Notes under the pieces: model-generated
Database searches by the model: none
Seen by the model: the letters and a program-made list of their open reading frames with translations, nothing else
What the model was told of the DNA's origin: nothing
From: an uncultured Adlercreutzia sp.
Lineage (GTDB): Bacteria > Actinomycetota > Coriobacteriia > Coriobacteriales > Eggerthellaceae
Assembly: GCF_958431955.1 (NCBI RefSeq)
Contig: NZ_CAUASN010000021.1
Coordinates: 1 to 42,639 of the forward strand
Direction: 5' to 3'
Length of the DNA stretch: 42,639 bases
Program-made: the position numbers and the translations under genes
In this document: in pieces, positions 10,101-17,320 of the stretch
Position numbering within the stretch: the stretch's first letter is position 1
How the letters are laid out: each line of letters starts with the position of its first letter

Positions 10101-10475
10101 ACCAATACGACGACCAATAGCACGACGAGCCGCACGAGCGGCGGGGGCGGCCTCGTGACGGCCGCTCCCACGGTGGCGCTCCCGCTGGCCGACACCGCCC
10201 CCGCGGCCGACGAGCTTGCGCAGGGTGCCGAGAGCATTCCCGAGGCCCCCGCGACGAGCGACGCGGTGGCAAGCCGGCCGGAGAAGTCCGACCGCGAGTC
10301 TGCCATCGCTGACGACGAGGCCCCGCTGACGTCCACGGACGCCGGTGCCGCCTTGGGCGCCTCCTGGATAGACTGGTGGCCGCTGTACGTGGCTCTGGTG
10401 TGCGCGGCTGCCATCGCGCTGCTGGGAGTGCTGCTCATGCGCCGGAAGCAGCGGCAGCGGGAAGACCAGGCGTAA
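4182..10475 (+). CDS. Giant multidomain surface protein with Cys-rich module and duplicated HID-like/molybdopterin-like units
   Basis: This 2097-aa protein starts at an ATG behind a purine-rich AAGGAG. Regions in order: signal peptide to about residue 59 (ends PEKAYA); Cys-rich plus Ig-like module (about 105-230); Asp/Gly linker (235-263); beta-helix-like repeats rich in GIGG and NGG (about 267-610); GLUG-type repeats with GGIVG and CxNxG (about 627-1006). Then come two copies of a larger unit (about 1023-1370 and 1470-1867). Each pairs a domain with W-AAAVT-x-(I/V)-x-V and a late AEGYE/ADGYD motif, like the hemoglobin-interacting HID domain of streptococcal Shr, with a domain containing CGMTGFR/CGMAGLR and (A/T)DLL/DVL that resembles the sulfite-oxidase molybdopterin fold. 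One InlB-type repeat (PTREGYEFAGWYADE) lies between the copies. The end is a Pro/Asp repeat, an Asn/Thr stretch, a membrane helix (about 2062-2087) and a basic tail, with no LPxTG. It probably displays a binding surface outside the cell. The HID and molybdopterin-like labels are by eye. Confidence 0.85.
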   Translation: MAHVRGGLRRSREEVKHQLVRTGCAAAALVSPRLLRVFLAALLCFSLVPLSALPEKAYAATQETYYSHGTISQTALNSEGADLGTDITLNVGESVDIEIYPYQHVQYKGCNMARCMEYGCDDVDPMYTGGKCFTEGLGCSCDQTPVVRTANVSTEVSGEADVVSVGEVRYDALTASANTLGHMSKASMAVSAVKAGTTSVTVTTAMKNAVNDEVSMWNPCTKTYRITVVDPAAEGGAGEGDGDTGDGSGDSGDEGDADDGEDDRSVIAGDCEITEGGTYSFASNLTSATVSVKTTDPVEFVGNGIGGGAINYVTIDSVVAGADITLNGVVMYNANDHAANSLSFTGAGNTLTLKGQNQLQVCYNNGDDKALVHVPKGASLTINGDGELYMMKHSYGAAGIGGDQGEACGDITLNGPRVYATGVNGGCIIGGDSTTQQSGKFSLNAGELAVHPASGQPALCGFSQVALNGGVLSVVMGDGSSTNVAPAICGYDNKGAGTLVFNGGLVRMQPASNFDVASVDNGGNATKPLFINPAEVAGAADAYQISLDGKQVYSGDMVVSLHKGSADDAFATNPNTWSKALSTEYYLLVTPESHTIDVNGTTLYVAYEEGTGFTTSTEPPASDEPGDPALVDGAYVLTDQADLVWFAAKAQEVPTASAVLANDIALEDGVLPNLAPIAANVSNAEKGFAGTLDGAGHAILGVAGFANAAYPGLVGVLSGGTVKDLAIKGAGEPVTVAGTAGVFVINSYGGAIEGCTNEVSLSGAKSMAGILYSANRDTKVTGCVNKGSLRSTYTSGLVGGIVATNAVTTADQALMIERCVNEGDVSAAYMGGGIVGKNGGVLAVSESCNLGSVSDSSKRTSNQVMHIGGIVGCQQSTRATSITDCYNAGDISVALSTSTMAIAGGIIGYAQTGSPVVTDCFTTGAVNTFDGFAGASGTFTGKAQNANMAPAAENSYYLAGVGNGAMAGADLEGASAVSAEELLYLAGALGDPFVNDAVTGHPVFSWQPHEEPGSSEGMDPGVNVTTSSLRLRHNGNGDDEPSWANIGLEGATPEWAAAVTGIKVTSAADESYSVRVARADAAGTKPAGGLFSFNSDEAPTRISIGRNASNPVFVVNPGEGEPFDVAGMRGTTTYPQSQVYTVTVEAEGYEPVTADITFYTGSSDTFTIWIVEEGEDEPMEVAVLSAEDIADMSSFANGSSQCGMTGFRTFSAVGAPVADLLDSVGIEYSEDDAFKLQTTDNFGSTFTYDQLFGERYFLQSVYDDPEVAEVYNRLASDASAGSDTELRRLLASKAKEAGTVARPMISANYAETMISGEQVGNTPVPTEGNTFVDALTGAENQYRFTYGIALVQEDETVTFVTGDGATEVAPQKVKSHLMTSTENTTIKSTYWNNGIIIYRGQGSAPAESDAADAIAKPADPTREGYEFAGWYADEACTDGNEFDFEANDGTVDEDTTLYAKWVEVEKTPDYGTLQIAVDNGNEGYQYVATSMGRNPAAQVGFGLVPSFVGGTEEADNAARKQAMTDWAAAVTSVTVAPVSAEGTVAGDAIELTAKELSEWVSELRDPATDVLPYYSLTAPATTGKVTINVPIQLFGATSTDAYKSLQLTIKADGYDDVEGVMNYRHIGASELTVRVKDAADGAVTKSITLSEEDLKALPVQHEIETSANCGMAGLRSYMAEGVYLTDVLKAAGINFTEGMDIYIRTTDMATTNDGNGGTEDAYMGSACFDYATLMGVERYHYPAMWDATPRDELDGKSIYEMLAADRGAWKYGANDTLAALIGESAQKVESPVIAWAWNEGIVAWDGTNPAAQDWGENTYNPYTSHETFRFLFGMKRNADGSIADDNTTFSNTYGVFGIDIIANGNSTELPDEPVDPDEPVNPDDPDEPVNPDDPDEPVTPENPDEPAGPEDPTDPEKPAAPGQPAGPTDPDKGDEGDAKDPTPTPAPNGSQNIVYNYYTTNNNTTNSTTNNSTTNTTTNSTTSRTSGGGGLVTAAPTVALPLADTAPAADELAQGAESIPEAPATSDAVASRPEKSDRESAIADDEAPLTSTDAGAALGASWIDWWPLYVALVCAAAIALLGVLLMRRKQRQREDQA
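9792..9917 (+). repeat. 27-bp in-gene tandem repeat encoding DEPVNPDDP
   Basis: One 18-bp unit (DEPVDP) is followed by four 27-bp units starting at 9810, 9837, 9864 and 9891. They encode DEPVNPDDP and variants in the stalk region of the giant surface protein. The first two full units are almost identical in DNA, and the later ones drift. Such repeats often change copy number and so the length of the wall-spanning stalk. Confidence 0.85.
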
Positions 10476-10496
10476 CCGCCTGGCACGAAGAGATGC

Positions 10497-10573
10497 GCGG
10501 GCGGGGCGCAGTCCCGCCCGCCATAGCGGGTACGCGAATCGCAACCGGAAGGGACGGCGTCTCTTCCGGTTGC
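10497..10573 (+). terminator. Two stem-loops between the giant gene and the next gene
   Basis: GCGGGCGGG (10497-10505) pairs with CCCGCCCGC (10513-10521) across a 7-nt loop. GCAACCGGAAG (10541-10551) pairs with CTTCCGGTTGC (10563-10573) across an 11-nt loop. Both stems are perfect but neither is followed by a U tract, so full intrinsic termination is uncertain. They may partly terminate, or act as 3' stabilisers that raise expression of the first gene over those downstream. Confidence 0.5.
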
Positions 10574-10609
10574 GTGTCACATTGCTTGAGAAGGGTGAGG
10601 TGAGTGGAA

Positions 10610-11854
10610 ATGGCCAAGCGGCCGCAGAGAGGGACCGCTCTCGCTTTGGCGCCTTTGGTGCTGGCGCTTGTCGTCAGCCTGGCGCCGACGAGCGCGTGGG
10701 CCTATTTCAACCGGGGAAGCGTGGGCGTGAGCGTGGGCGTTGCGGCGCTTACGCTCTCGGCGGGGGAGACGGCGGACGTCACCGTGTCGCTCACGCCGGC
10801 CTCCGACGACCAGACCGAGGGCTGCGGCATGCCGAAGTGCCCGCAGAGCTGCGCCAGCACGTGTACCGACGAACTCGGTCAATGCCGTTGCGCCGGCGCC
10901 GACCTTACCACGTACTACCCCAGCGCCAAAGCCGTATCGAGCAACTCCAACGTTGCCATGGCCGTCTGCGATGCGGGGCAGGTGCGCATATACGGACGAT
11001 CGGAGGGAACCGCCACCATTACCGTGGTGGGGTCGTTGCGCCAGTTCAATGATGGCGAGGCTGCCATCGAGGTGAAGGTGGAAGGCGGTGATGCGGCGGC
11101 GGCCGAGAGCGCTGCTCCCGCCGAGTTCTCCGCTATGCCCGAGACGGCCGACCTGAGCATCGACGATCGGCAGGATTACGTCGAGAAGACGGCGATGGGC
11201 CGCCCCATATGTTTCGTTCGCATCGGCGGCAGCGAGCAGCCCGATGCCGTCTTGGCGTCATTGGCGGGGGTTGATGGCGAGGCGACCTTCTGGGAAGGCG
11301 ACACGCTGCACCAGCCGGATTACTCGGTCACCATTTTGGGAACCGATTGCGGCGAGCAGGACGCGCGGCAGCTGGGCGGCCTGTCGACCGACAACTTCGC
11401 CTTGCAGGTGACGACGATGGCAGAAGGCCCGCTCATGCAGTCGCTGACGGGGCTCGACGAGTTCGTCGTAGTGGGCTTCGCGGAGGACGCGGTGCTGCCC
11501 TGCGCCGCGACCGTGTACGCGAAGGCCCAGGGCGCCATCGCCGACGAGGCAGCCGTGGCCCTCTACCGCTACGACGAGGGAGCCAAGCAGTTCGAGCGCG
11601 CGGACGCCTCGGCCGAGGTCGTTGGCGGATATGTGAAATTCCAAACGGCCGAACCGGGCCAGTACGTGGTATCGACCCACGATCTGACCGCCGAGGCCAA
11701 CCGGGCCGTTAGCGTCGGGGTTGGCGCATCCGATGACGCAGGAGCCTCCGCAGTGAACGTCGGGGGCGTGGTGGCGGCTGCGGCAGCGGCCGTGGTCGTC
11801 GCGGTGGCCGCCGTGGCGCTGGTGCGCCGAAGCAAGAGGAAGGGACGCTCATGA
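10610..11854 (+). CDS. Membrane-anchored Cys-rich/Ig-like surface protein (paralog A)
   Basis: A 414-aa exported protein. ATG at 10610 is preferred over GTG at 10604 because the GAGG at 10597-10600 is better spaced from it. A signal peptide of about 31 residues ends TSAWA, with mature start YFNRGSVGVSVG. The Cys-rich motif GCGMPKCPQSC followed by QCRCAG spans about 72-95. It runs into an Ig-like (BIG2-type) strand set ending SEGTATITVVGSLRQF. A second domain (about 195-370) includes DYSVTILG and LPCAATVY. One C-terminal helix with the basic tail RRSKRKGRS anchors it in the membrane. Its stop overlaps the next ATG (ATGA). It is a clear paralog of the next protein. No named family recognised for the second domain. 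Probable role: extracellular ligand binding or scaffold in the locus. Confidence 0.85.
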   Translation: MAKRPQRGTALALAPLVLALVVSLAPTSAWAYFNRGSVGVSVGVAALTLSAGETADVTVSLTPASDDQTEGCGMPKCPQSCASTCTDELGQCRCAGADLTTYYPSAKAVSSNSNVAMAVCDAGQVRIYGRSEGTATITVVGSLRQFNDGEAAIEVKVEGGDAAAAESAAPAEFSAMPETADLSIDDRQDYVEKTAMGRPICFVRIGGSEQPDAVLASLAGVDGEATFWEGDTLHQPDYSVTILGTDCGEQDARQLGGLSTDNFALQVTTMAEGPLMQSLTGLDEFVVVGFAEDAVLPCAATVYAKAQGAIADEAAVALYRYDEGAKQFERADASAEVVGGYVKFQTAEPGQYVVSTHDLTAEANRAVSVGVGASDDAGASAVNVGGVVAAAAAAVVVAVAAVALVRRSKRKGRS

Positions 11855-13455
11855 GCAGGGAAGCAAGGCGCGCACGTGCGCGGATGGGACGCAAGGTCGC
11901 GATGGGCCTGCTGGCGATCGTCATGGCCGTGGGGCTGCTACCCGCCACCGCCCAGACGGCCCATGCGTACTTCAACTTCGGAACCGTGGGCGTGTCGCTC
12001 GGGTCGAGCAGCGTGTCCGTGCTGAAGGGGGCTTCCGCCGAGGTGAGCGTTTCGGTGACCCCCTCTTCTGACGACCAGACGCGCGGCTGCGGCATGGCGA
12101 AGTGTCCGCAGGTGTGCTCGAGCGAGGGAGCTATCGAGGCCGGGTACAACTGCTTCGACACCAACGGGCAGTGCACCTGCGCCGGCGCCGAGTACTCCAC
12201 GTACTATCCGTCGTTGTCGGCCTCTTCGAGCAACTCCGGCATCGCCACCGCCTCCATCAGCGGATCGACCCTGGTCATTACCGGGAAGAGCGAGGGCGTA
12301 GCCACCATCACCGTTAACGCATCGCTGCGCCAGTGGACGAGCGCCTCGGCCACTATCCAGGTAACCGTCAAGGGCAACTCCACGACGGTGGAGGGCGCCG
12401 GATCCGGCGGCTCCTCGTCTTCCGAGTCGGGCGCATCGGGCTCCTCGGGTGCGAACGCGGGCGCCAGCACCGGCCCTTCCGGCCCTTCCGGCTCCTCCGC
12501 CGGCGGCGACGCAACGGGCGCCTCCAATGCCAGTGGCGCATCGGGCGCTTCCGGCGGCAGTACGGGGACGTCCACCAGCAGCACGAGCTCGTCGAGCACG
12601 ACGGATGACGCCAGCACAACCGGTACCACGAGCGTGACGGCACCCATCATCGACAGCATTCCCGAAGAGGCCGTATACACCGAGTCGCGCGACGACGCGC
12701 CCAACGAGCAGGTTATCGAGACGGTCGCCGGCACGGTGTACGTAGCCGAGTGCAACGCGTACCTGGACGCCACGGCTATGCTGGCGAAGGCGAAGGGGAC
12801 GAGCGATCAGGTGGTTCTTTGGTCGGGCGTGTCATCCACCCAGCCAGACTACTCCTGGACCTTCTACGGCGAGGACATTCCCGACAACATCGAGGAGCTG
12901 TCCTTCGACCCCACCATTGCCATCTCCAAGATGGGGACGGGCTACGTCGCCAACCTCATGGCCCAGGCGCAGGACGGCATCGTGATGGACTTCACCCACG
13001 AGGGCGAGTTGCCGTGCAAGGCCTCGCTGTACGTGAACGTCGATGCCGCCTTCAACGATGGGCAGAAGGTCTCGCTGTACTGCTACGACGATGAGGCCCG
13101 CGTGTTCGATCCCGTGCTCGGCGACATCGAGGTCATCGGCGGTTATGCCACGTTCCTCATCGATCACTGCTCCACATGGGCGTTCTCGACCGACGCCCTT
13201 GACAGCTATGCCCAAAACGAGGTGAACACCCCGGGCGCGGCCCGCGGGACGAGCCTCTCGGTTTCCGAGACGCCCTCATGGGTGGTGCCCCTTTCGGCTG
13301 GCATCATCGTCGTGGCCGCGGTCGCTCTGGCGGCTCTGCTGATGGTGAACCGCCGCCGCGCGACTGCCGGCGCCCCCGGCACTGGAGAGGCGTCGCCGGC
13401 CGCGGAGGCGGCCGGGGCGGGGGATCACGAGTCGACCGAGGAGGTGGGCCGGTGA
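11851..13455 (+). CDS. Membrane-anchored Cys-rich/Ig-like surface protein (paralog B)
   Basis: A 534-aa exported protein whose ATG overlaps the previous stop; AGAGGAAGGGA precedes it. The signal peptide is about 39 residues (ends QTAHA), with mature start YFNFGTVGVSLG, matching paralog A. The Cys motif GCGMAKCPQVC plus GQCTCAG lies at about 80-112. It is followed by the Ig-like strands ending SEGVATITVNASLRQW. A Ser/Gly/Ala/Thr linker (about 178-260) separates this from a second domain with DYSWTFYGED and LPCKASLYV, the same fold as in A. A membrane helix (about 470-495) and a longer cytoplasmic tail of about 40 residues rich in Ala, Glu and Gly follow. Its stop overlaps the GTG of the next gene. 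Function unknown; an envelope receptor or scaffold is likely. Confidence 0.85.
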   Translation: MSREARRARARMGRKVAMGLLAIVMAVGLLPATAQTAHAYFNFGTVGVSLGSSSVSVLKGASAEVSVSVTPSSDDQTRGCGMAKCPQVCSSEGAIEAGYNCFDTNGQCTCAGAEYSTYYPSLSASSSNSGIATASISGSTLVITGKSEGVATITVNASLRQWTSASATIQVTVKGNSTTVEGAGSGGSSSSESGASGSSGANAGASTGPSGPSGSSAGGDATGASNASGASGASGGSTGTSTSSTSSSSTTDDASTTGTTSVTAPIIDSIPEEAVYTESRDDAPNEQVIETVAGTVYVAECNAYLDATAMLAKAKGTSDQVVLWSGVSSTQPDYSWTFYGEDIPDNIEELSFDPTIAISKMGTGYVANLMAQAQDGIVMDFTHEGELPCKASLYVNVDAAFNDGQKVSLYCYDDEARVFDPVLGDIEVIGGYATFLIDHCSTWAFSTDALDSYAQNEVNTPGAARGTSLSVSETPSWVVPLSAGIIVVAAVALAALLMVNRRRATAGAPGTGEASPAAEAAGAGDHESTEEVGR

Positions 13456-16400
13456 GGCGCGTCCGCACCTATCGCGGGGCGGCTCTGATCACCTGCGCGT
13501 TGGCGCTCGCGACCCTGCTGTCGCTTCCGCTGGGCGCCCCGGGGCTTGCCTGGGCCATGGGGGGCCATGCGACTTCGGAGATGGCGGACTCTGCGATGGC
13601 CTCCATGGACATGGAGGAGGGCTCGGGGGCCTGCTGCACCGTTGAGGAAGACCCTGATGCCGAGCAGCTCGGCCTCATGCCGCACCTCTTCCGGCTGACC
13701 GGCTGGACAAGCGAGGCCGAGGACGGGCTGCCCCTGGAGGGGGTGGGAGCGTTCTTCCCCAGCTTGCTTTCCTGCACCACCACGCCCCAGGCGATCCAGG
13801 TGGGCAAGGAGTGCAGTATGGTGGATGTGTGCGGCTTCGACCCCTGCACCTGCGGAAAGCCGGACGCCTGGGGGCATTGCGCCTGCGGAGGCTTCCAGGA
13901 AGAGACGCCCGTGGTGACGATCTCCGTGGACGATCCGGATATCGCGCGCGTCCAGGAGGCCTTCGGCGCCACCTGGCTTATGCCGGTGAGCCCGGGCGTC
14001 ACCACGGTCTCCATCGAGGCGTCGCTTACGCATTACCGCACGGCCACCTACGAGTTTCAGGTGGAGGTGGCCCCCTTCGGGCCCGTGGACGTCTTGTTCA
14101 TCGTGGCCGGCCTCGTGGTGGCCGCGGCGCTGTGCGGCGGGGCGGTGCTGGGAGCGCGCGCCCTCGTGCGCCTCGGGCATCAGATGGTGCGCAGCCGGAA
14201 GATGTGGGCCGCCCGCGGCCGAGAGCTGAAGAAGGAGTTTCCCTTGACCTGGAACGCCAAGCTCAACGAGGAGCGCAACCGCGAGACGACGAGGCGCAAG
14301 CGGCAGCGTCGCCGCGTGGCATCGCCCTTCCTGCACGATCTGCTGTTCTCCTTCAGGCAGGCGGCGGCTGTGCTGGTGGCCGGCCTCGTCCTGTTCGCGG
14401 TGCTGGTGCCCGTGTCCACCTCGGTGGTGAGTGACGTGTCGGTGTTCAACGTGAACTACACCCATGAGCAGCTGAAGTACCAGTTCTACGCCCAAGATTT
14501 GGCCGGCCTCATCAACGCGGCCGCCGTCGCCTTCGGGGCGGTGCTCGCCGTAGCGCTCTTCCGCTTCGTTCTCCAGAAGCGCTCGACGACGGCCTTCTTC
14601 TCGGTGGGCCTCTCGCGCGTGAAGCTGTTCCTTTCGCGCGCCATCGCGGGCATCGTGTGCATCGCGGCGGCCATCGGGCTGCCCTTCGCCGCGTCACTGC
14701 TGCTGAATGGCATCTCGCTGGGGCTGTACGACGGGTGCGTGGCCGAATGGGCGTTCACGACGGTGGGCTATATGCTGGTGGCAGCCTGCTCCTTCGCACT
14801 GGCCTCCGTTGCCTGCGTGTGCGCCGGCACCCTGTTCGAGAGTGTCATCTTCGCCACGGCGCTTCTGCTGGGCGTGACCGCCGTGCTGTGGAGCGTGGGG
14901 GAGGTGGCCCGGCTGCTGCTCGTGGGCAACGCCCAGGGCGCCTTCCTGTACGGCCAGGCGATCGAGGTGGCGCCGTCGCTGCTGGACGGCCTTTCCGCGA
15001 TGAACCCGGTGCTGTTCTTCCAGGATTTGGGCGCCGAGCACCAGTTCTTTATGGCGCTGCACCCCGTGTACTACCCTGAGTTGGGCCCGTGGTGGCTGCT
15101 GGGCGTGTGGGCGTGCGTGGTGCTCGCCCTAGGGGCCGGGGCTCTGGTGCTGTTCTGCCGGCGTCCGGGCGAGCAGGCCGAGATGGCGGGCAAGTCGCCC
15201 GTGCTCTCGCTTTTCTCGGTGGCCATGGCGGGGCTCGCGCTGTTTGGCTGCGCCATCGCCCTGCTGGGTGCGGTGGACCCGTCCGTGGCCGTTGTGGTCG
15301 GCTTCGCGCTGTTTGCCCTGGTGTCACTGGTGCTCCTGTTCGGTCCCCTGCGCGGGCGCACGCCGCGCCCGGTCACCCTCGGCTGCGTGGGCGGCGAGCT
15401 GGTTGCCATGGGCTGCGTGGTAGCCGTGGTGAGCGCCGGGGCGTTCGGGTATGCCGGCAACATTCCCGTCACCGACGAAGTGGAGGCGGTGGAGTTCTCC
15501 TACGACGGCTCGCCGAGCTACCTGGTCAGCGGGTTCTCGGGTATATCGGGCGGCAACGCCTACTACTACACGTCGAGCCGGGTCTACACCGATGCCTCCT
15601 CGGTGGACACGGTGCGCTCGATTCACGAGCAGCTGATCGGCACCGCACGCCAAGCGCGCGAGACCGATTTCATCGACTTCGATCAGACCGTCGTGCCCTA
15701 TGACATCGTGATCCGCTACCGTCTGAAGAGCGGCGGCGAGGTCGTTCGCTACTACGACCAGGCGAGCGTGGGCGAGCTTGCGGCCATGCTGTCCCTCGAC
15801 AACGACGAGCAGATCCACCAGTTGGAAAGCGCCGTCATCACGGGCAGCGCCGAGGGTATCTCCGACGAGGCGCTGGCTTCTTTGGCCGCCTCGCCGTCGA
15901 TGCCGGCGTACGCGTCGGGGGCTATCTACGCGGCAGACGGCATCCTCAACCGTATTGTGCCGGTGACGACGGACGACATCGGGAGGGCCGAGCTCCTGAG
16001 CGCCATGGCGAGCGATCTTTCGCGCCTGCCGGCCAGCGAGCGATACTTCCCGACCCAGCCCGTGCGCGCCGCGGTCATGTTCACCTTGTCTCCCGAGCTG
16101 GACGTGGCGTCGTTCGGCTACTCGTTCAGCAACGCCGTGTCCTACGTCACCGACGAGTGGACCGAGACGGTGGCATGGCTCGAGGAGGCCGGCGTTCTGG
16201 ATCAGCTCGCCGAATCGGTCGACCCGCGCGCTATCGAGAAGCTCACCTTCCAGCTGGACGACCCCTATGCGTCCATCAACAAGGTGACCCAACCGCAGAG
16301 TCGTTTCTTCATGGGCTATCGCAGCGGCGAGGCCGACCAGTACTGGGTAACCCAGGACTACGGCGCGCTGAAGACCTACACCGACCAGGCGAGCATCGAG

Positions 16401-16529
16401 GCGGTGCTTCCCAAGCTGCGGCTCGGCTACTTCATGGACGGCGGCTATCTGGTAGAGGCGAAACTGCGCGGCATCGATTCCTACGTCTATTTCTACCTGC
16501 CCGCAGCCGACGTGCCCGACGACTTCTAG
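13452..16529 (+). CDS. ABC-2-type permease with exported Cys-rich module
   Basis: GTG at 13452 overlaps the previous TGA and gives a 1025-aa product; upstream ATG starts in this frame would run through the previous gene. An N-terminal signal or helix ends in LAWA. Next is a Met/His/Cys stretch (HATSEMADSAMASMDMEEGS, then ACC). The Cys motif (ECSMVDVCGFDPC, then HCACGG) is at about 118-147 with the Ig-like strands. About ten membrane helices then occupy roughly 217-665, and a large non-membrane C-terminal domain of about 360 residues follows. The membrane part resembles permeases of the YtrC/DUF6449 type, which pair with a single small ATPase; that ATPase is the next gene. The usual GntR regulator of such loci is absent. 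Fusion of an exported Cys-rich domain to a permease is unusual. Substrate and direction unknown. Confidence 0.8.
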   Translation: MRRVRTYRGAALITCALALATLLSLPLGAPGLAWAMGGHATSEMADSAMASMDMEEGSGACCTVEEDPDAEQLGLMPHLFRLTGWTSEAEDGLPLEGVGAFFPSLLSCTTTPQAIQVGKECSMVDVCGFDPCTCGKPDAWGHCACGGFQEETPVVTISVDDPDIARVQEAFGATWLMPVSPGVTTVSIEASLTHYRTATYEFQVEVAPFGPVDVLFIVAGLVVAAALCGGAVLGARALVRLGHQMVRSRKMWAARGRELKKEFPLTWNAKLNEERNRETTRRKRQRRRVASPFLHDLLFSFRQAAAVLVAGLVLFAVLVPVSTSVVSDVSVFNVNYTHEQLKYQFYAQDLAGLINAAAVAFGAVLAVALFRFVLQKRSTTAFFSVGLSRVKLFLSRAIAGIVCIAAAIGLPFAASLLLNGISLGLYDGCVAEWAFTTVGYMLVAACSFALASVACVCAGTLFESVIFATALLLGVTAVLWSVGEVARLLLVGNAQGAFLYGQAIEVAPSLLDGLSAMNPVLFFQDLGAEHQFFMALHPVYYPELGPWWLLGVWACVVLALGAGALVLFCRRPGEQAEMAGKSPVLSLFSVAMAGLALFGCAIALLGAVDPSVAVVVGFALFALVSLVLLFGPLRGRTPRPVTLGCVGGELVAMGCVVAVVSAGAFGYAGNIPVTDEVEAVEFSYDGSPSYLVSGFSGISGGNAYYYTSSRVYTDASSVDTVRSIHEQLIGTARQARETDFIDFDQTVVPYDIVIRYRLKSGGEVVRYYDQASVGELAAMLSLDNDEQIHQLESAVITGSAEGISDEALASLAASPSMPAYASGAIYAADGILNRIVPVTTDDIGRAELLSAMASDLSRLPASERYFPTQPVRAAVMFTLSPELDVASFGYSFSNAVSYVTDEWTETVAWLEEAGVLDQLAESVDPRAIEKLTFQLDDPYASINKVTQPQSRFFMGYRSGEADQYWVTQDYGALKTYTDQASIEAVLPKLRLGYFMDGGYLVEAKLRGIDSYVYFYLPAADVPDDF

Positions 16530-16588
16530 GAGCGGGGCGGGCCGCGGCTGCGGCAGGACGACCATGCAATGCGACGAGAAAGGCCGGT

Positions 16589-17320
16589 ATGATTCAGGCA
16601 ACGGGCATAGGCAAGCGCTTCGGAGCGCACCAGGTGCTGGACGATATCTCGCTCACGGCCCCCAACGGGCAGGTGTACGGGCTTGTCGGCTACAACGGAG
16701 CCGGGAAGACCACGCTGTTGAAGATCATAGCGGGCGTGTACCGCCCCGACGCCGGCACGGTGCTGATCGACGGCGTTGACATGCACGCCGACAGCGTGAG
16801 CCACGACTCGCTGTTCATCGTGGCCGACGAGCCGTTCTTCTTATCCCAGGCAGATCCCGAGACGATGCGCGCGTTCTACCGCGGCTACTACCCGCTGTGG
16901 TCGGACGAGGTGTACGAGCGCCTGCTCGGGCTGTTCGACCTGGATCCACATGCGAAGATCGCGGGCTTCTCGAAGGGCATGCAGCGCCAGCTGGGAATCC
17001 TGCTCGGGTTCGCCACGGGCGTGAAGACCATGCTCCTGGACGAGAGCTTCGACGGCCTCGATCTTTCCAAGCGAAACCTGCTGAAGCGCCTGCTGAGGCA
17101 GTACGCGCGCGAGCGCGATGCGAGCGTGGTCCTGTCGTCGCACAACCTGCGCGAGCTGGAGGACGCAGTGGACAACCTGGGCATGATCAAGGGCGCTCGC
17201 CTCGTGTTCAACGGCAGCGTGGCGGAGGTGCACGAGCAGTACCCCGATGCGTCGCTCGAGGAGATCTTTCTCAGCGAGGGAACGGGGCGGGAAGAGAGCA
17301 TCGATGGCATTTTCTCGTAG
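16589..17320 (+). CDS. ABC transporter ATP-binding protein (partner of the Cys-rich permease)
   Basis: A 243-aa ATPase starting at ATG 16589, 59 nt after the permease. Walker A is GYNGAGKTT (about residues 36-44), the signature motif is FSKGMQRQ rather than LSGGQ, Walker B is TMLLDESFDGLD with Ser replacing the usual Pro of DEP, and the switch His sits in LSSHNLREL. The FSKGM signature and short length fit the ABC-2/YtrB/BcrA group that drives drug, peptide or lipid transport. It should energise the permease encoded just upstream. The gene end overlaps the next start by 17 nt. Class is certain; substrate is not. Confidence 0.92.
   Translation: MIQATGIGKRFGAHQVLDDISLTAPNGQVYGLVGYNGAGKTTLLKIIAGVYRPDAGTVLIDGVDMHADSVSHDSLFIVADEPFFLSQADPETMRAFYRGYYPLWSDEVYERLLGLFDLDPHAKIAGFSKGMQRQLGILLGFATGVKTMLLDESFDGLDLSKRNLLKRLLRQYARERDASVVLSSHNLRELEDAVDNLGMIKGARLVFNGSVAEVHEQYPDASLEEIFLSEGTGREESIDGIFS

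Noticed and set aside
6465..10580. 1371-residue open frame on the minus strand opposite the giant surface gene
   Set aside because: It is rich in His, Arg, Gly and Val without domains, the usual shadow of GC-rich codons; the + strand protein has a signal peptide and recognisable repeats.
13278..13451. Upstream ATG extension of the Cys-rich permease
   Set aside because: It would run through the end of the previous gene in another frame; GTG 13452 with overlap of the stop and a following signal segment is better.
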